A DNA stretch of 64,000 bases, taken from the NCBI GenBank assembly GCA_963721385.1, contig CAVRJB010000013.1, positions 930,001 to 994,000 of the forward strand, in the 5' to 3' direction. Below are positions 16,575 to 26,177 of this stretch, piece by piece (position 1 is the stretch's first letter; each line of letters opens with the position of its first letter). A program made the position numbers and the translations under genes. The DNA is from DAOMFB01 sp963721385 (GTDB lineage: Bacteria > Acidobacteriota > Thermoanaerobaculia > UBA5066). The notes beneath the pieces are model-generated. The model worked only from the letters and a program-made list of their open reading frames with translations, was not told where the DNA came from and searched no databases.

Positions 16575-17542
16575 GAGTGCTCCCGGACGCGCCCGTCGTC
16601 CTCCTCGCGGGCCCCGGCGCCAAGCGGCTCGAGGCGCTCGCTCTCGCCGAGGCCGCGCACGTCGTCTGCCGCTTCGCGCACGAGCCGGGGACCGCCGGGC
16701 CCGACTGCCCCGACTGCCGCCGCGTCGCGCGTGGAGAGCACCCCGACGTCCTCGTGGCGGCGCCCGAGAGCCGCCGGCGCGTCCACACGCCTTCCTTCGA
16801 GGAGACCGCCGGCTCGAAGGAGACGACGCTCCCGACGGCTCTCGTCCGGGCCGTCGCGGCGACGGCCACGCAGCTCCCCTACGAGGCGAAGCGTCGCGCC
16901 ATCGTCCTCCTCGACGTCGACCGGACCGAGCCCGCCGCCTACAGCGCCCTGCTGAAGATCCTCGAGGAGCCCCCTTCCAGGGCGAAATTCCTCCTGACCG
17001 CCACGCGCCCGCGCCTTCTTCCGCCGACGGTCCTCTCGCGCGTCTTGCTCTACGCGCTCCCCGCGGTCCCGCGCGCCGAGACGGCGGCGGCCCTCCGGGC
17101 GCGCGGCATGGGAACCGAAGAGGCCGAGGCCCGCGCGGCGCTCGCCCCTGCCAACCCGGACGACGCGGCCGCGCTCGACCTCGCCGCGGCGCGCGCCGAG
17201 CGGGACGGCCTGCTCGAGGCGATCTCCGGGCTTCTCCTGACCCGCTCGGTCTCCTGGGCCCTCGACCTCGCCGCGCGGATCGGCGAGGACGACGCTGCCC
17301 TGGCGGCCGACCGGCTCGGGCTCCTCGCGACGCTCCTCCGCGACGCGACCGCCGCGGCCGTCGACCCCGAGGGGGCGGCCGTCGTCCACCGCGAGCGGTT
17401 CGCCGACCTTTGCCGCCTCGGCACCGTCGACGCGTCGGTCCTTCTCGACGCCGCCGAGCGCGCCCTCCGCCTCGCCGCCGACCTCGACGCCTCCCGCCTC
17501 AACGTCCGCCTCGCGGCCGAGGCGTTCGCGCTGTCGCTGTGA
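16571..17542 (+). CDS. holB: DNA polymerase III subunit delta prime
   Basis: About 323 residues from GTG 16571. It is the clamp-loader subunit that helps place the beta clamp on DNA. The sequence shows the PDCPDC region, the Walker B-like VLLDVDR, and the family-defining SALLKILEEPPSRAKFLLTA, followed by R-L-L-P-P-T-V-L-S-R, the SRC-motif position with Val after the Arg. Walker A is degenerate, as is normal for delta prime. The start overlaps the tmk stop, and the stop overlaps the next gene (GTGA). The protein is unusually rich in Ala and Arg. Confidence 0.9.
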   Translation: MRVLPDAPVVLLAGPGAKRLEALALAEAAHVVCRFAHEPGTAGPDCPDCRRVARGEHPDVLVAAPESRRRVHTPSFEETAGSKETTLPTALVRAVAATATQLPYEAKRRAIVLLDVDRTEPAAYSALLKILEEPPSRAKFLLTATRPRLLPPTVLSRVLLYALPAVPRAETAAALRARGMGTEEAEARAALAPANPDDAAALDLAAARAERDGLLEAISGLLLTRSVSWALDLAARIGEDDAALAADRLGLLATLLRDATAAAVDPEGAAVVHRERFADLCRLGTVDASVLLDAAERALRLAADLDASRLNVRLAAEAFALSL

Positions 17543-19281
17543 GCGCCGGCCGCCGGCGCCTCCTCGCCGCCGTAGCGGTGGTCCTCGCCTTCCTCCCGCT
17601 CGCGCGGATGGCGTGGATCGTCTTCACGCACGGTGAGAACAACCTGTCGAACGATTACCTGGGCCGGGTGGGGCTGGTCGGCGCTCTTCTAGACGGCACG
17701 TGGACGCCGGCTCAGTTCCTGACGGGTGCCTGGATCGCGGGAGGGCATTCGACCATCTCCCTGATCTCGATCTACTGGCTGAACGCGCGGTTCTTCGCAT
17801 GGGACGTGCGGGTGGAGCTGGTACTCGGGCTTGCCATCGCGGCGGCAGCGCTTGCCCTGATCGTGGCCGCCTTGCCCGCCCGCGTTCGCTGGGCGCTACT
17901 TCCGCTTCTCTCGCTGCTCTTCTTTTCCACGGCCAAGGTCACGAGCTTCACGTACGGCGAATCGACGCTCCAGATGGGACTCGCCCAGCTCGGCGTCGCG
18001 GCCGGGGCGTGGGCCTGCGTCCGACGCGCCGACCGTCCGGTCGCGCTTGCCGCCTGGCTCGCCGCCGGCGGCCTTCTTGCGTCGTGGTCCTGGGGCGGCG
18101 GGGTCATGGCCTGGCCCGTCTTCGTTCTCGCCTTGCTCGCTCTTCGCGTCAGGAGCCGTCTGGCGTGGACGGTCTTCGCCGCGGCCGCCGCTCTCGGTCT
18201 CGCTCAATACGTTTATCTCCTCGTCCTCCAGCCGGTCATCGGAGAGGGAACGAGCCGCCTGCAGCTCGCGAGCGCGCCGCGGACGCTCCTGGAGCTCGTC
18301 GGAAGGCCGCTTTCAAACGGCGTCGCAGTGAACCTCGGGCCGATGCTCTCCGCCCAGCTGCTCGGGCTGCTGGGAATCCTGGTCCTCCTGGCCGGGCTCC
18401 CGGCGCTGGCGCGCGGCCTCCGCCCCGTGATCTCCCCGGTGGTCCTCCTCGGTTGGTCGATCCTCGTCGCGATCCAGATCGCCCTCTTCAGGGGTGGCGT
18501 GGCCCCCTGGTACGTCTCGCCGATGACGTTCTTCTGGGTCGGCGCGATCGGACTCGTCGCCTCCACCGGTCCGGCCGTCCACATTCCGACTCTCGCGATG
18601 ATCGCCCTCCTCGTCCTGCGCATTCAGGCAACCTGGGAGGACAAGTCGTTCTATCTTCCGTCGCGTGCCCCGGCCTCGGCCGCCTGCCTGAGGGAGTGGA
18701 AAACGGCGCCCCCGGCCTGCCGAGACCGACTCTTTCAGTGGGGAAGGGTCATGCCCGGCGAGATGGAATGGCTCGGATCCAACCTCGAGACGCGCCGGCT
18801 GTCCGTCTTCGGCCCTCGCCGAACCTATCTTCTTCAGGGCGACGTGATTCTGGGTCGTGTCTCCTTCGATGCCGGAGGGACACAAGCGTTTCTCTCCCGC
18901 GACGGCCGGACGCCGGGAGACCCGAACGAGTTTCACCGGCTGGCGCTCGTCCTACCGCCCGGCGCGCGCGCGACGTGGCGCGTCGACCTGCCGGCCGGAC
19001 TCGCGCGGGCCGAACTCCGAACCGAGGTCCGCCGGTCGCGGACGAGTGGTCCCGTCCCGCGCACGCTCACCGTGCGCGCCGCCGCCGGCGACCTCTCGCG
19101 GGAGGAGAGAATTGCAGTCCCGGAAGCGTCGTCGAAGAGGCTCTCCCTCGACCTCCTCCCGTTCTCGGGATCGACGGCTACGATCACCCTCGAGGCCGAC
19201 CGCGACGCGGCCGCCACGCGCCGCCCCCTCCTCCTCGCCGCCCCGCGGATTGAGCTCGCCGTGGCCGGAGCGCACCGTTGA
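17539..19281 (+). CDS. polytopic membrane protein, unknown, with C-terminal extracytoplasmic domain
   Basis: 580 residues from GTG 17539. Ten or so hydrophobic helices fill residues 1 to about 375, and a soluble, beta-rich segment of about 200 residues follows. The arrangement, a membrane core with an acidic/aromatic first loop (HGENNLSNDYLG) and a C-terminal soluble part, resembles GT-C type glycosyltransferases or their paralogues. I do not see a decisive catalytic motif and do not name a family. It overlaps holB upstream (GTGA) and the next membrane protein downstream (TTGA). Confidence 0.8.
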   Translation: MSAGRRRLLAAVAVVLAFLPLARMAWIVFTHGENNLSNDYLGRVGLVGALLDGTWTPAQFLTGAWIAGGHSTISLISIYWLNARFFAWDVRVELVLGLAIAAAALALIVAALPARVRWALLPLLSLLFFSTAKVTSFTYGESTLQMGLAQLGVAAGAWACVRRADRPVALAAWLAAGGLLASWSWGGGVMAWPVFVLALLALRVRSRLAWTVFAAAAALGLAQYVYLLVLQPVIGEGTSRLQLASAPRTLLELVGRPLSNGVAVNLGPMLSAQLLGLLGILVLLAGLPALARGLRPVISPVVLLGWSILVAIQIALFRGGVAPWYVSPMTFFWVGAIGLVASTGPAVHIPTLAMIALLVLRIQATWEDKSFYLPSRAPASAACLREWKTAPPACRDRLFQWGRVMPGEMEWLGSNLETRRLSVFGPRRTYLLQGDVILGRVSFDAGGTQAFLSRDGRTPGDPNEFHRLALVLPPGARATWRVDLPAGLARAELRTEVRRSRTSGPVPRTLTVRAAAGDLSREERIAVPEASSKRLSLDLLPFSGSTATITLEADRDAAATRRPLLLAAPRIELAVAGAHR

Positions 19282-20897
19282 AGGGCCTCTTCCGCGGGTT
19301 CTCGGCCGGCACGGAAATTCCGTCTCCGGCGCCCGACCGCTTCCGCCTCGCGGCCGCGGGGATACTCCTTCTCGCCGCCGCGCTGCGGGTCCCGCTCCTG
19401 ACCCAGGGCCTCCCGTACATCTCGTACACCGACGAGGGAGGCGTCCTACATCGGGTGATGCATCTCGTCCGCTCCGGCGGGTGGGACCCGGAGTGGTACA
19501 AGTACCCCTCCCTGAGCATCTACCTCACGACGGCCGTCCTTCACGCCATGCGGCCCATCTACCGTCTCGTTCACGGGCGGCCGCTGGCGGCGGACATCCC
19601 ACCCGAGGGGGACCTCTACGACCTCATCGGGCCGCCCGCGGTCATTCTCGCCGGTCGCGGTGTCGTCGCCGCCGCCAGTCTCGTAACCGTTCTCCTCGGC
19701 ATGGCTCTCGCCCGCCGGCTCGCCGGTCCTTCGGCGGGCCTTGCGGCGGGGCTGCTTCTCGCCCTGACGCCGGCGCTGGTACAACGGTCGTGCATCGTCA
19801 TCACCGACGCAATTTCGGCGGCCCTGGTCGCAGGCGTCCTCCTCGCCGCGGAGGAGCTACGTTCCGTCCTCCGCAGGGAGGGGCCGTCCTCGGTCTCGGT
19901 GCACCGCCAGACGTTGTTCGCGGGAGGCCTGGCGGGCCTCGCCGCCGCCACGAAATACCCGGCAGCCGCGGTGTTCGTCGTGATTCTTGTGGCTCTGTTT
20001 TCGCCCGGTGGTCTCTCCTGGCGGCGCGTCCGCCTCGCAGGCCTCTCCGCCCTTGCGGCGATCTTCGCAACCGTCGTCGCAATGCCCGCTCTCGTTTTCA
20101 GCACGCGTCACGTGATGGCGGACCTCGTGACGCAGACGCAGGAATACGCGTCCTTTCCGAAGACGCGCGGCCTCTTCCGGCAGGCGCTCGCCGCCGAAGA
20201 TCTGGGGTGGCTCCTCACGTTCGCCGGCCTCCTCGGCCTCGTCCTGCTCGGCCTGCGCCGCGAAACGCGTCCGTCGGTCATCGGATGGCTCGCCTTTGGC
20301 GCCCTCCTTCTCGTGCCACTCCTCAAGTACGGGTTTCAACCGTTCCGGAATGCCCTCCCGTTGGTGCCGCCTTTCGTTGTGGCGGCTTCCTCCCTCTTCG
20401 GCGATGAATCCCCTCTTGCGCGCTGGCGCGGCGCCCGCCTTCTCGGGGCCCTGGTTCTCGTCCTCGGTCTGGCTCCCGGAATCCGCGACGCCGTGCAGAT
20501 GCGGATCGTCCACGATTCCCGCGTGCAGGTGGTCGATGTCCTCGCATCCGGTGCGTGGAAGGGAAAACGGCTCCTCGTCGAGCGAGAGCTCGCGATTCTC
20601 CCGAGCGAGCTCGAGCGCGTGAAGGCGGAGGTGACGGTCGTGCCGTGGACCAGTCTCCGGGAGCTCGCCGACGGCGGAACGTACGACCTGGCCCTCGTAG
20701 GAGTCTTCGATCCTGCGGGCGCGCCCGAATCTCACGCGGCCGGGTATCTCGGCTGGAACCGGTGGGTCTTGTCTGTCCCGGCCGACGTGGCGCTCGGAGT
20801 GAGGCCCACGCCCGTCTTCCCGAACTTCTGGCGGTATCCGGATCAGATCCTCCGTCTTACGCCGGTTGGGACCCGTCCGGATCGCGGGGTTCCCTAG
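19278..20897 (+). CDS. GT-C fold membrane glycosyltransferase (PMT/ArnT-like)
   Basis: 539 residues from TTG 19278, which overlaps the upstream stop. The first extracytoplasmic loop carries Y-T-D-E-G after the first helix, as in dolichyl/undecaprenyl-phosphate-sugar transferases (GT39/GT83, RgtA-D-like). About ten transmembrane helices fill the middle; the C-terminal ~120 residues are soluble. It would move a sugar from a lipid carrier to an envelope acceptor on the periplasmic face; acceptor and sugar are unknown. Its TAG stop shares the bases CTAG with the stop of the convergent gene. It is the last gene of the tmk-holB chain. Confidence 0.72.
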   Translation: MKGLFRGFSAGTEIPSPAPDRFRLAAAGILLLAAALRVPLLTQGLPYISYTDEGGVLHRVMHLVRSGGWDPEWYKYPSLSIYLTTAVLHAMRPIYRLVHGRPLAADIPPEGDLYDLIGPPAVILAGRGVVAAASLVTVLLGMALARRLAGPSAGLAAGLLLALTPALVQRSCIVITDAISAALVAGVLLAAEELRSVLRREGPSSVSVHRQTLFAGGLAGLAAATKYPAAAVFVVILVALFSPGGLSWRRVRLAGLSALAAIFATVVAMPALVFSTRHVMADLVTQTQEYASFPKTRGLFRQALAAEDLGWLLTFAGLLGLVLLGLRRETRPSVIGWLAFGALLLVPLLKYGFQPFRNALPLVPPFVVAASSLFGDESPLARWRGARLLGALVLVLGLAPGIRDAVQMRIVHDSRVQVVDVLASGAWKGKRLLVERELAILPSELERVKAEVTVVPWTSLRELADGGTYDLALVGVFDPAGAPESHAAGYLGWNRWVLSVPADVALGVRPTPVFPNFWRYPDQILRLTPVGTRPDRGVP

Positions 20898-21958
20898 GAC
20901 GGCCCGGGCGTCAGCTCCGTGAAGGCCTCCAGCCACCGAGTCGCCTGCGTCGCGAGCGTGCGGCTCCGGTAGACATCGTCGCGCGCGGCCTGCGCGACAC
21001 GCTGGCGGCGCGGCTCGTCCGCAAGAAGACCTTCGATCGCGTCCTCCCAGGCGGCAGGCTCGTCGGGAACGAGGAGGCCGGTCTCGCCGTGGCGGATCGT
21101 CTCACGGTAGGGCCGGACGTCGCTGAAGACCCCCGGAAGGCCGAGGGCGGCGTAGTCGAGGTACTTCAGGTCGGATTTGCAGATCGTGAATTCGTCGGCT
21201 TCGAGCGGCGCCAGCGCGAGATCCCAGCGGAGGGAGCGGCGCATCCAGCCGGGGAACCGGGGATAGGCCTCGTCCACGCCCGGGTCGAGACGCGTCACGG
21301 GAAGCCCGCCGAAGTACGCCGCCAGGCTCGTTTCGTCCACCACGCCGACGACCTCGAGGCGGACGGCACCGGCCGCGCTTGCGAGGATTCTCCGGAGCGG
21401 CCCGAGAATCATCCGGAGGTCGCGGTCGTGCGTCCGCGTCCCCATGTAGCCGATCGTGAACGGAACGCCCCGCGGTCGGATCCTGGCCGGCGAGCCGAAG
21501 AGGCGTTCGTCGATCGCGTTCGGAACGACGACGGTTCGAGAATTCAGCCGCCGGAAGCGCTCGTCGAGCGCCTCGGTCGAAACGAGAACACCCACGGCGC
21601 GACGCGAAAAAAGGCGGACGGCCGCGCGCATCTCGTCTCCGGGGAAAGCCTCCCACGGGCGGGCCCGGTTGAGGTCGAGGAGGTTGTCGTCCGTCGCGAA
21701 GACGAACGGGACCCGTCGTTCCGCGAGCGTCCTGACGAGCCGCTCCGCCTCCGGAAGGGGACCGTCGGAGACGCCGGGAGGCTGCCGCTCGACGACGACG
21801 AGATCGGGACCTCTCCCGTTGCGCAGCTGCGTACCGTGCGTGAAGGAGAGGTGAGAGGTCACCGACGGATGGGACAGCGGCTGCAGGAGCCGGATATAGG
21901 TGCAACTGTGCGGCAGGCCCGGCCCGTACTCCGTGTGAAGGACGTGGAGATCACGCAC
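20894..21958 (-). CDS. glycosyltransferase, GT4-like (GT-B fold)
   Basis: 354 residues from GTG 21958, which overlaps the preceding gene's stop (GTGCGTGA). The N-terminal Rossmann half includes PDLVVVERQPPG and FVFATDDNLLDL; the C-terminal half has the donor-binding pattern FTIGYMGTRTHDRDL, LAPLEADEF-KSDLKYLDYAALGLPGVFSD and HGETGLLVPDEP. These are typical of group 1 glycosyltransferases using nucleotide sugars in the cytoplasm. It follows a second GT and a methyltransferase in one minus-strand operon, so it likely acts in surface polysaccharide assembly. Confidence 0.85.
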   Translation of the reverse strand: MRDLHVLHTEYGPGLPHSCTYIRLLQPLSHPSVTSHLSFTHGTQLRNGRGPDLVVVERQPPGVSDGPLPEAERLVRTLAERRVPFVFATDDNLLDLNRARPWEAFPGDEMRAAVRLFSRRAVGVLVSTEALDERFRRLNSRTVVVPNAIDERLFGSPARIRPRGVPFTIGYMGTRTHDRDLRMILGPLRRILASAAGAVRLEVVGVVDETSLAAYFGGLPVTRLDPGVDEAYPRFPGWMRRSLRWDLALAPLEADEFTICKSDLKYLDYAALGLPGVFSDVRPYRETIRHGETGLLVPDEPAAWEDAIEGLLADEPRRQRVAQAARDDVYRSRTLATQATRWLEAFTELTPGPS

Positions 21959-23870
21959 GGGGGAAGAGCGCCTCGAGGATCCGGAGCGCCGCGGCGTCGG
22001 GCGTGAAGGCGGCGACGTCGGCGAGCGCCCGGTCCCCGAGGCGCGCCGCGAGGGAGGGCTCCTCGACGAGCCTCGAAAGCGCTTCCACGCACGCCTCCGG
22101 CGACTGCGTATCGACGACGAGGGCGTTCTGCTCCTCGACGACGAACGCCGAAGACCCGCCGGCACGGGGAACAATCGCCGCGGCGCCGCACGCCATGGCC
22201 TCCATGGCGGTCAACCCCATGGCCTGGTACGACGAGAAGTCGGCGAAGACGTGGATCTCGTTGAAGAGGCGCGCGAGCCCCTCCGCATGGAGCATTCCCG
22301 CGTGGCGGTGCGGGAAGTTCACCCGGATCGGCCAGCCGTCCACCTCCCGCGTCTCGCCGAAGAGCGCGATTTCGACGCCGCGCCCGTGCCGGCGCCAGAC
22401 CTCCTCGAGAACCTGGAGCGTCAGCTCCGGCTGGCGCCGGGGCGAGCTGGGGCGAATCATTGCGGCGATCCGGAGAGGCGGAATCGGCATGCGCGGTTGC
22501 CGGGGCCCGAAGACCGACGTGTCGAAACTGGCTCCGACGACGGCGCACCCGACTCCGCAGCTCGCCTCCACTTCGCGCGCGTTCCACTCCGTCTTGGCGA
22601 AGCGGACGAGGCGCGGGACGAGCGAATACGAGGCGAGGGCCTGTCCGTGTCCGGCCGAGCCGGACGGGTAGAAATACGGCTCGAAGTCCTGCACGTAGTA
22701 GCCGAGAACGGGGGTGGCGTCCTTCGCCAGCGGGACGAGCCACTCGACCGAGTTGTTCGCCGTGGCGACGACTCCATCGAAGTCGCGCCCGAGCGCCGGA
22801 ATCTCCGCGGGGTGCAGGAAGGACACCGGCACGTCCGGTTCGGGATAGCTCCGGCGGAACACCGACTCGTTCTCCCGGAGATTCACGACCCGCGCGTCGA
22901 CGCCCATCTCCACCATCGCCCGCGCCTCGCGGAAGACGACGTTGGCGCCGCCCCCGCGGTCCTTCACGGGGAGAACGAAGAGGACGCGCTTTCCCTCGAA
23001 GCGCGCCGCGGCCGCGCGCGCCTCGCGCCGGGCCGCGACGCCGCGCAGCCGGCCGGCGATTCCCGAGAGGACCCGGCCGGGCGGGCCCGCTCCGGCGGAC
23101 TTCGCTTCCCCGCGTCGCTCGACCGCGACATCGTCGGCCAAGAGAACGTCCCCGCCGCGCTCGGCGATCGAGCGGGCGAGCGACGTGACGTCCACGAACG
23201 GCGTCCCGAACACCGCACGGCGAACGAGCAGCACGCCGGATGGGACGCCGCAGGCGACCGGCCGGACGCGCATGGAGTCCGCGGCGACCTGCGCCGCGAA
23301 CTCCGCGAAGGAGGGGAAGGCGGAGCGGGCACGGTCCCACGATTCCGCGAGGCCCGGAATCCCTCGCGACAGGGGCGTCACCGCCATGGCCTGCGGCTCG
23401 GCCTCGAGGACAGCGACGAGCCGCTCGAGCCACTCCTCCGGCACCTCGACCGGCGCCTCGACGAGCACGACGAAGGGGGCTGGCGAGGCCGCGGCCAGGC
23501 GTGCGACGTCTGCCGAGGACCGCGCGCTCTCGATGCGGACGGGCGGGCGGCTCCGCCGCGTGACGGAGTCGAAGGCCCGGGCGCCCGCCGCCGGCTCGAG
23601 GACGATCACATCGACCGCCCCCCGGCGCTTCGGCGGGCCCCACGGTCGCGTCCCGGGCATCCACCAGGTTCTCCCGTCCTCGCTCGAGAGACGGAGGAGG
23701 GCGGGGACGAACCCCGCGCGCGACGCGCATCCGCGGAGCGTCCACCAGAGATTCCGCAGCTTCCAGAAGCGGCTCGTCTCCATCCCGGCGATCTGCTCGC
23801 GAGCGCGCTGAAGCTCGGCGCGCGTTCTCTCGAGCTCCTCGCGGAGCGCCTGGTCCGACGGCTGGCTCAA
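21951..23870 (-). CDS. glycosyltransferase with N-terminal coiled coil (WsaF-like GT4)
   Basis: About 639 residues from TTG 23870, the first start codon after the upstream gene ends; Met at 23783 is the alternative. A short coiled coil (QALREELERTRAELQRAREQ) leads into a W-rich S-R-F-W-K-L-R-N-L-W-W motif, then a degenerate GT2-like segment, then a GT4 half resembling rhamnosyltransferase WsaF: VLFVLPVKDRGGGANVVF, VLGYYVQDFEPYFYP, and ADFSSYQAMGLTAMEAMACG. The fold suggests transfer to a growing glycan at the membrane. It lies between a SAM methyltransferase and another GT. Confidence 0.82.
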   Translation of the reverse strand: MSQPSDQALREELERTRAELQRAREQIAGMETSRFWKLRNLWWTLRGCASRAGFVPALLRLSSEDGRTWWMPGTRPWGPPKRRGAVDVIVLEPAAGARAFDSVTRRSRPPVRIESARSSADVARLAAASPAPFVVLVEAPVEVPEEWLERLVAVLEAEPQAMAVTPLSRGIPGLAESWDRARSAFPSFAEFAAQVAADSMRVRPVACGVPSGVLLVRRAVFGTPFVDVTSLARSIAERGGDVLLADDVAVERRGEAKSAGAGPPGRVLSGIAGRLRGVAARREARAAAARFEGKRVLFVLPVKDRGGGANVVFREARAMVEMGVDARVVNLRENESVFRRSYPEPDVPVSFLHPAEIPALGRDFDGVVATANNSVEWLVPLAKDATPVLGYYVQDFEPYFYPSGSAGHGQALASYSLVPRLVRFAKTEWNAREVEASCGVGCAVVGASFDTSVFGPRQPRMPIPPLRIAAMIRPSSPRRQPELTLQVLEEVWRRHGRGVEIALFGETREVDGWPIRVNFPHRHAGMLHAEGLARLFNEIHVFADFSSYQAMGLTAMEAMACGAAAIVPRAGGSSAFVVEEQNALVVDTQSPEACVEALSRLVEEPSLAARLGDRALADVAAFTPDAAALRILEALFPRA

Positions 23871-23917
23871 TCGGAGCGCATTGTAGGATCCCGCCGGAGA
23901 ATCCGCCGCGCGCGGCG

Positions 23918-24658
23918 TCAGGCTTCCGGCGGCGGCACCCCTGGGTAAGGGTTTTCCACGATGATCGGCCCCTCGCAGACAACCGGGTTCAGCTTGAGAA
24001 GGTACGAGACAGTGCCTTCGCGGAGAAGATCGAACACTTCCGGGTGCGGAAAGCCGGCGACCTCGGGCCTGATGATCCTCTCGAAATAACGACGAAGGAA
24101 ATCGTAGAGCGCCCGGGCCGAGTACTCGATTCGGTGGAACTCCCAGGCCGGGTTGAGGCTGGTCTCGTCCGAACCACACGGGGTCGACAGCAGCAACCGC
24201 CCGTCCGGAGCGAGATGCTCGACGACGTTCTGCATCAGGATCTCCCGGTGCGGAACGTGTTCGATCATGTCGAAGCTGACGATGGCGTCGAAGGCGCCGT
24301 TTCCCATCGTTTCTTTCCACCGCATCGCGTCGCCCACGGCGTATTCCAAGTTCGGGGCCCGGTAGAGCTTCCGGGCCGACTCGACGGCGCGCGCGTCGTA
24401 GTCGATACCCAGCACCCGCGAACCATTCAACCGACGCGCCAGCTGGAATGAGCCGTAACCCGCCCCGCACGCGACGTCGAGAACGGACGTCGGCCGAAAG
24501 TCAGCGAGGACCGCCTCAGCCCATGCGTAACGGACGAGGTGGTGAACCGCATTCGCGTCCCCCGCGGATATGGCGGCGCGGAGGTCCGCCCCCCCGTCGG
24601 GGGGAACGAAGTGTTCATCGACGACGCGGCTACAGTCCTTCCTCCCGAAGAGGTCCAT
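23918..24658 (-). CDS. class I SAM-dependent methyltransferase
   Basis: 246 residues. The SAM-binding motifs are visible: motif I VLDVACGAGYGSFQLA, the acidic loop LGIDYDARAV, VGDAMRWKE, and FDAIVSFDMIEHVPH with LAPDGRLLLSTP. It is of the Methyltransf_11/23 type often found capping or modifying polysaccharides. The gene starts the three-gene operon with two glycosyltransferases; 47 nt separate it from the next start. Substrate not determinable. Confidence 0.88.
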   Translation of the reverse strand: MDLFGRKDCSRVVDEHFVPPDGGADLRAAISAGDANAVHHLVRYAWAEAVLADFRPTSVLDVACGAGYGSFQLARRLNGSRVLGIDYDARAVESARKLYRAPNLEYAVGDAMRWKETMGNGAFDAIVSFDMIEHVPHREILMQNVVEHLAPDGRLLLSTPCGSDETSLNPAWEFHRIEYSARALYDFLRRYFERIIRPEVAGFPHPEVFDLLREGTVSYLLKLNPVVCEGPIIVENPYPGVPPPEA

Positions 24659-24698
24659 GCGACATCCCTTCGCGGCTCCTATTCTGTACCGAAAGGAA

Positions 24699-24722
24699 AA
24701 GGGCCCGGCGGACCGGGCCCTT
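24699..24722 (-). terminator. rho-independent terminator after the PEGA gene
   Basis: A 10-bp perfect stem (AAGGGCCCGG / CCGGGCCCTT) with a 4-nt loop is followed on the minus strand by TTCCTTTC. It lies about 30 nt past the PEGA gene's stop and just before the methyltransferase operon. Confidence 0.7.
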
Positions 24723-24749
24723 CGGTGAGAGATTCCGGCGTCGGGCGCC

Positions 24750-26109
24750 TTACTGCTTTTCCAGATCCACGACCACGTCGACCGGCTGGCCGGCCTTGGC
24801 CTCGACCGTCACCGTCTTCGTCTTGTAGCCGGGCCGCGTCACGACGACCGTGTGCGCGCCGGGGTCGGTGACGACACCGCGCGGCGAGTTGTTCAGGTCC
24901 TCGCCCGCGCCGACGTACTTGTCGTCGACGTAGATCGCGGCGTCCTCCGGCAGGACGCTGAAGCGCATCCGGGCGCGGCCGGGCCGCGTCGAGGGCGCGG
25001 CGGACGGCGGCATCCGCTCCGTCTTGGGCGGCGGCAGGTCGAAGTCGTCGTCCGCGGCGGCGGCGCCGTACGGCAGGACGTCGTACCGGTCGCCGACCCG
25101 AGGCGCCCGCTCGTCGCCGGCGGGCTTGCCGCCCAGGCCAAAGTACCGGCCGTACGGCATCCCCCGCGACTTCGGGAACTCCTGGAATTTGCTCGTGTCC
25201 GGGAGCCGCTTCAGGTTCTGGTCGATCTTCGTGATCTCGCCCCTCGTGACCTCGAGGTCCACCGAAACAGGCTCGTAGCCGACGACCTTGAACTCGAGGT
25301 GGTACTTCCCGGGTTTGAGGTAGAGATAGTCTGGATAGCCGTCGAAGTCGTCGGCCGACCCGACGTACTGACCGTCCAGCCAGACCTCGGATTCCTCGGG
25401 CGACACGTCGGTCTTCACCGCCGCGAAGCGGGCGCGCCCGTAGATGACGTCTTCGGTGACGCCGTAGTTGTAGTGCGGCGGCCACCAGTTCCAGCCCCAG
25501 CCCCAGTACGGAGTTCCCCACCACCACCAGGTCGAGACGTACCAGGGGTAGAAGCCGTACCCGCCCCAGTAGGACCCGCGGTAGTAGTTGCCGTAGTGAC
25601 CGTGGCCATATCCGTAGCCGGGGACCGTGGCCGCTTCCGTAACCCGGGCGATAGCCGCTTCCAGGCGGGCGCCCGCCCCCGTGGTAGCCGGCATAGTTCC
25701 GAGACGCGCCGCTTCCCCAGGCGGGCCTGTAGCTGCTCCGGGCGCCGGGCGCCGTGCCGCGATAGCTCCCTCCCGACCCACGGCTGCCGCTGCTCGGGCC
25801 ATGGTATCCCGGTGCGGAGCCGCGCGATCCGCCCGAGTTTCCGCCCGAACCTCCACGCATGCCCCCGCCGGAGCTTCCGCGGCTGCCGCCACCGGAGCTG
25901 CCGCGGCTACCGCCACCGATACTTCCGTGGCTGCCGCCACCGGAGCCGCCGCGGCCGCCGCCGCCTCCGTGCGAACCGCCTCCACCTCTCTGCGCGACCG
26001 CCGGGGCCGCCAGAATCAGCGCCACGATGGAGGCGAGAAGAACCTGCGCGCGGCCCGACAGCGAGCCTCGCAGGCCCTTTGGTGCGGGTCCGTTCGGATT
26101 CGATCTCAT
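24750..26109 (-). CDS. secreted PEGA-domain protein with Gly/Ser-rich repeats (frameshifted as read)
   Basis: Begins at ATG 26109 with a signal peptide (VLLASIVALILAAPAVAQ), then a Gly-Ser-Arg-rich region with 8-residue repeats, a Trp/Tyr-rich segment (WWWWG, YWGWGWNWW), and two PEGA-like modules (residues about 205-270 and 370-450). The frame is broken: the signal and repeat part and the PEGA part lie in frames one base apart. They join cleanly if one G is removed from the GGGG at 25620-25623 (CCCC on the coding strand), giving about 452 residues. PEGA modules are surface domains of unclear function. A sigma-54-like site lies upstream and a terminator downstream. Sequence error is more likely than decay because both halves are well preserved. 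Confidence 0.75.
25865..25960. repeat. 24-bp tandem repeats inside the PEGA gene
   Basis: About four imperfect 24-bp units (CCGCCACCGGAGCTGCCGCG core on the plus strand) encode G-G-G-S-[RH]-G-S-[SI] units on the minus strand, a low-complexity Gly/Ser linker after the signal peptide. Confidence 0.75.
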
Positions 26110-26177
26110 GACCCACCCCCGTCTGCGGATCCTTCCCTCATCTTCAGGTGACGGGCGTTCGTCCGCTCTCCAACGTA

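Noticed and set aside
25865..25960. Possible CRISPR-like repeat array
   Set aside because: Units are contiguous 24-bp coding repeats without spacers, inside the PEGA gene.
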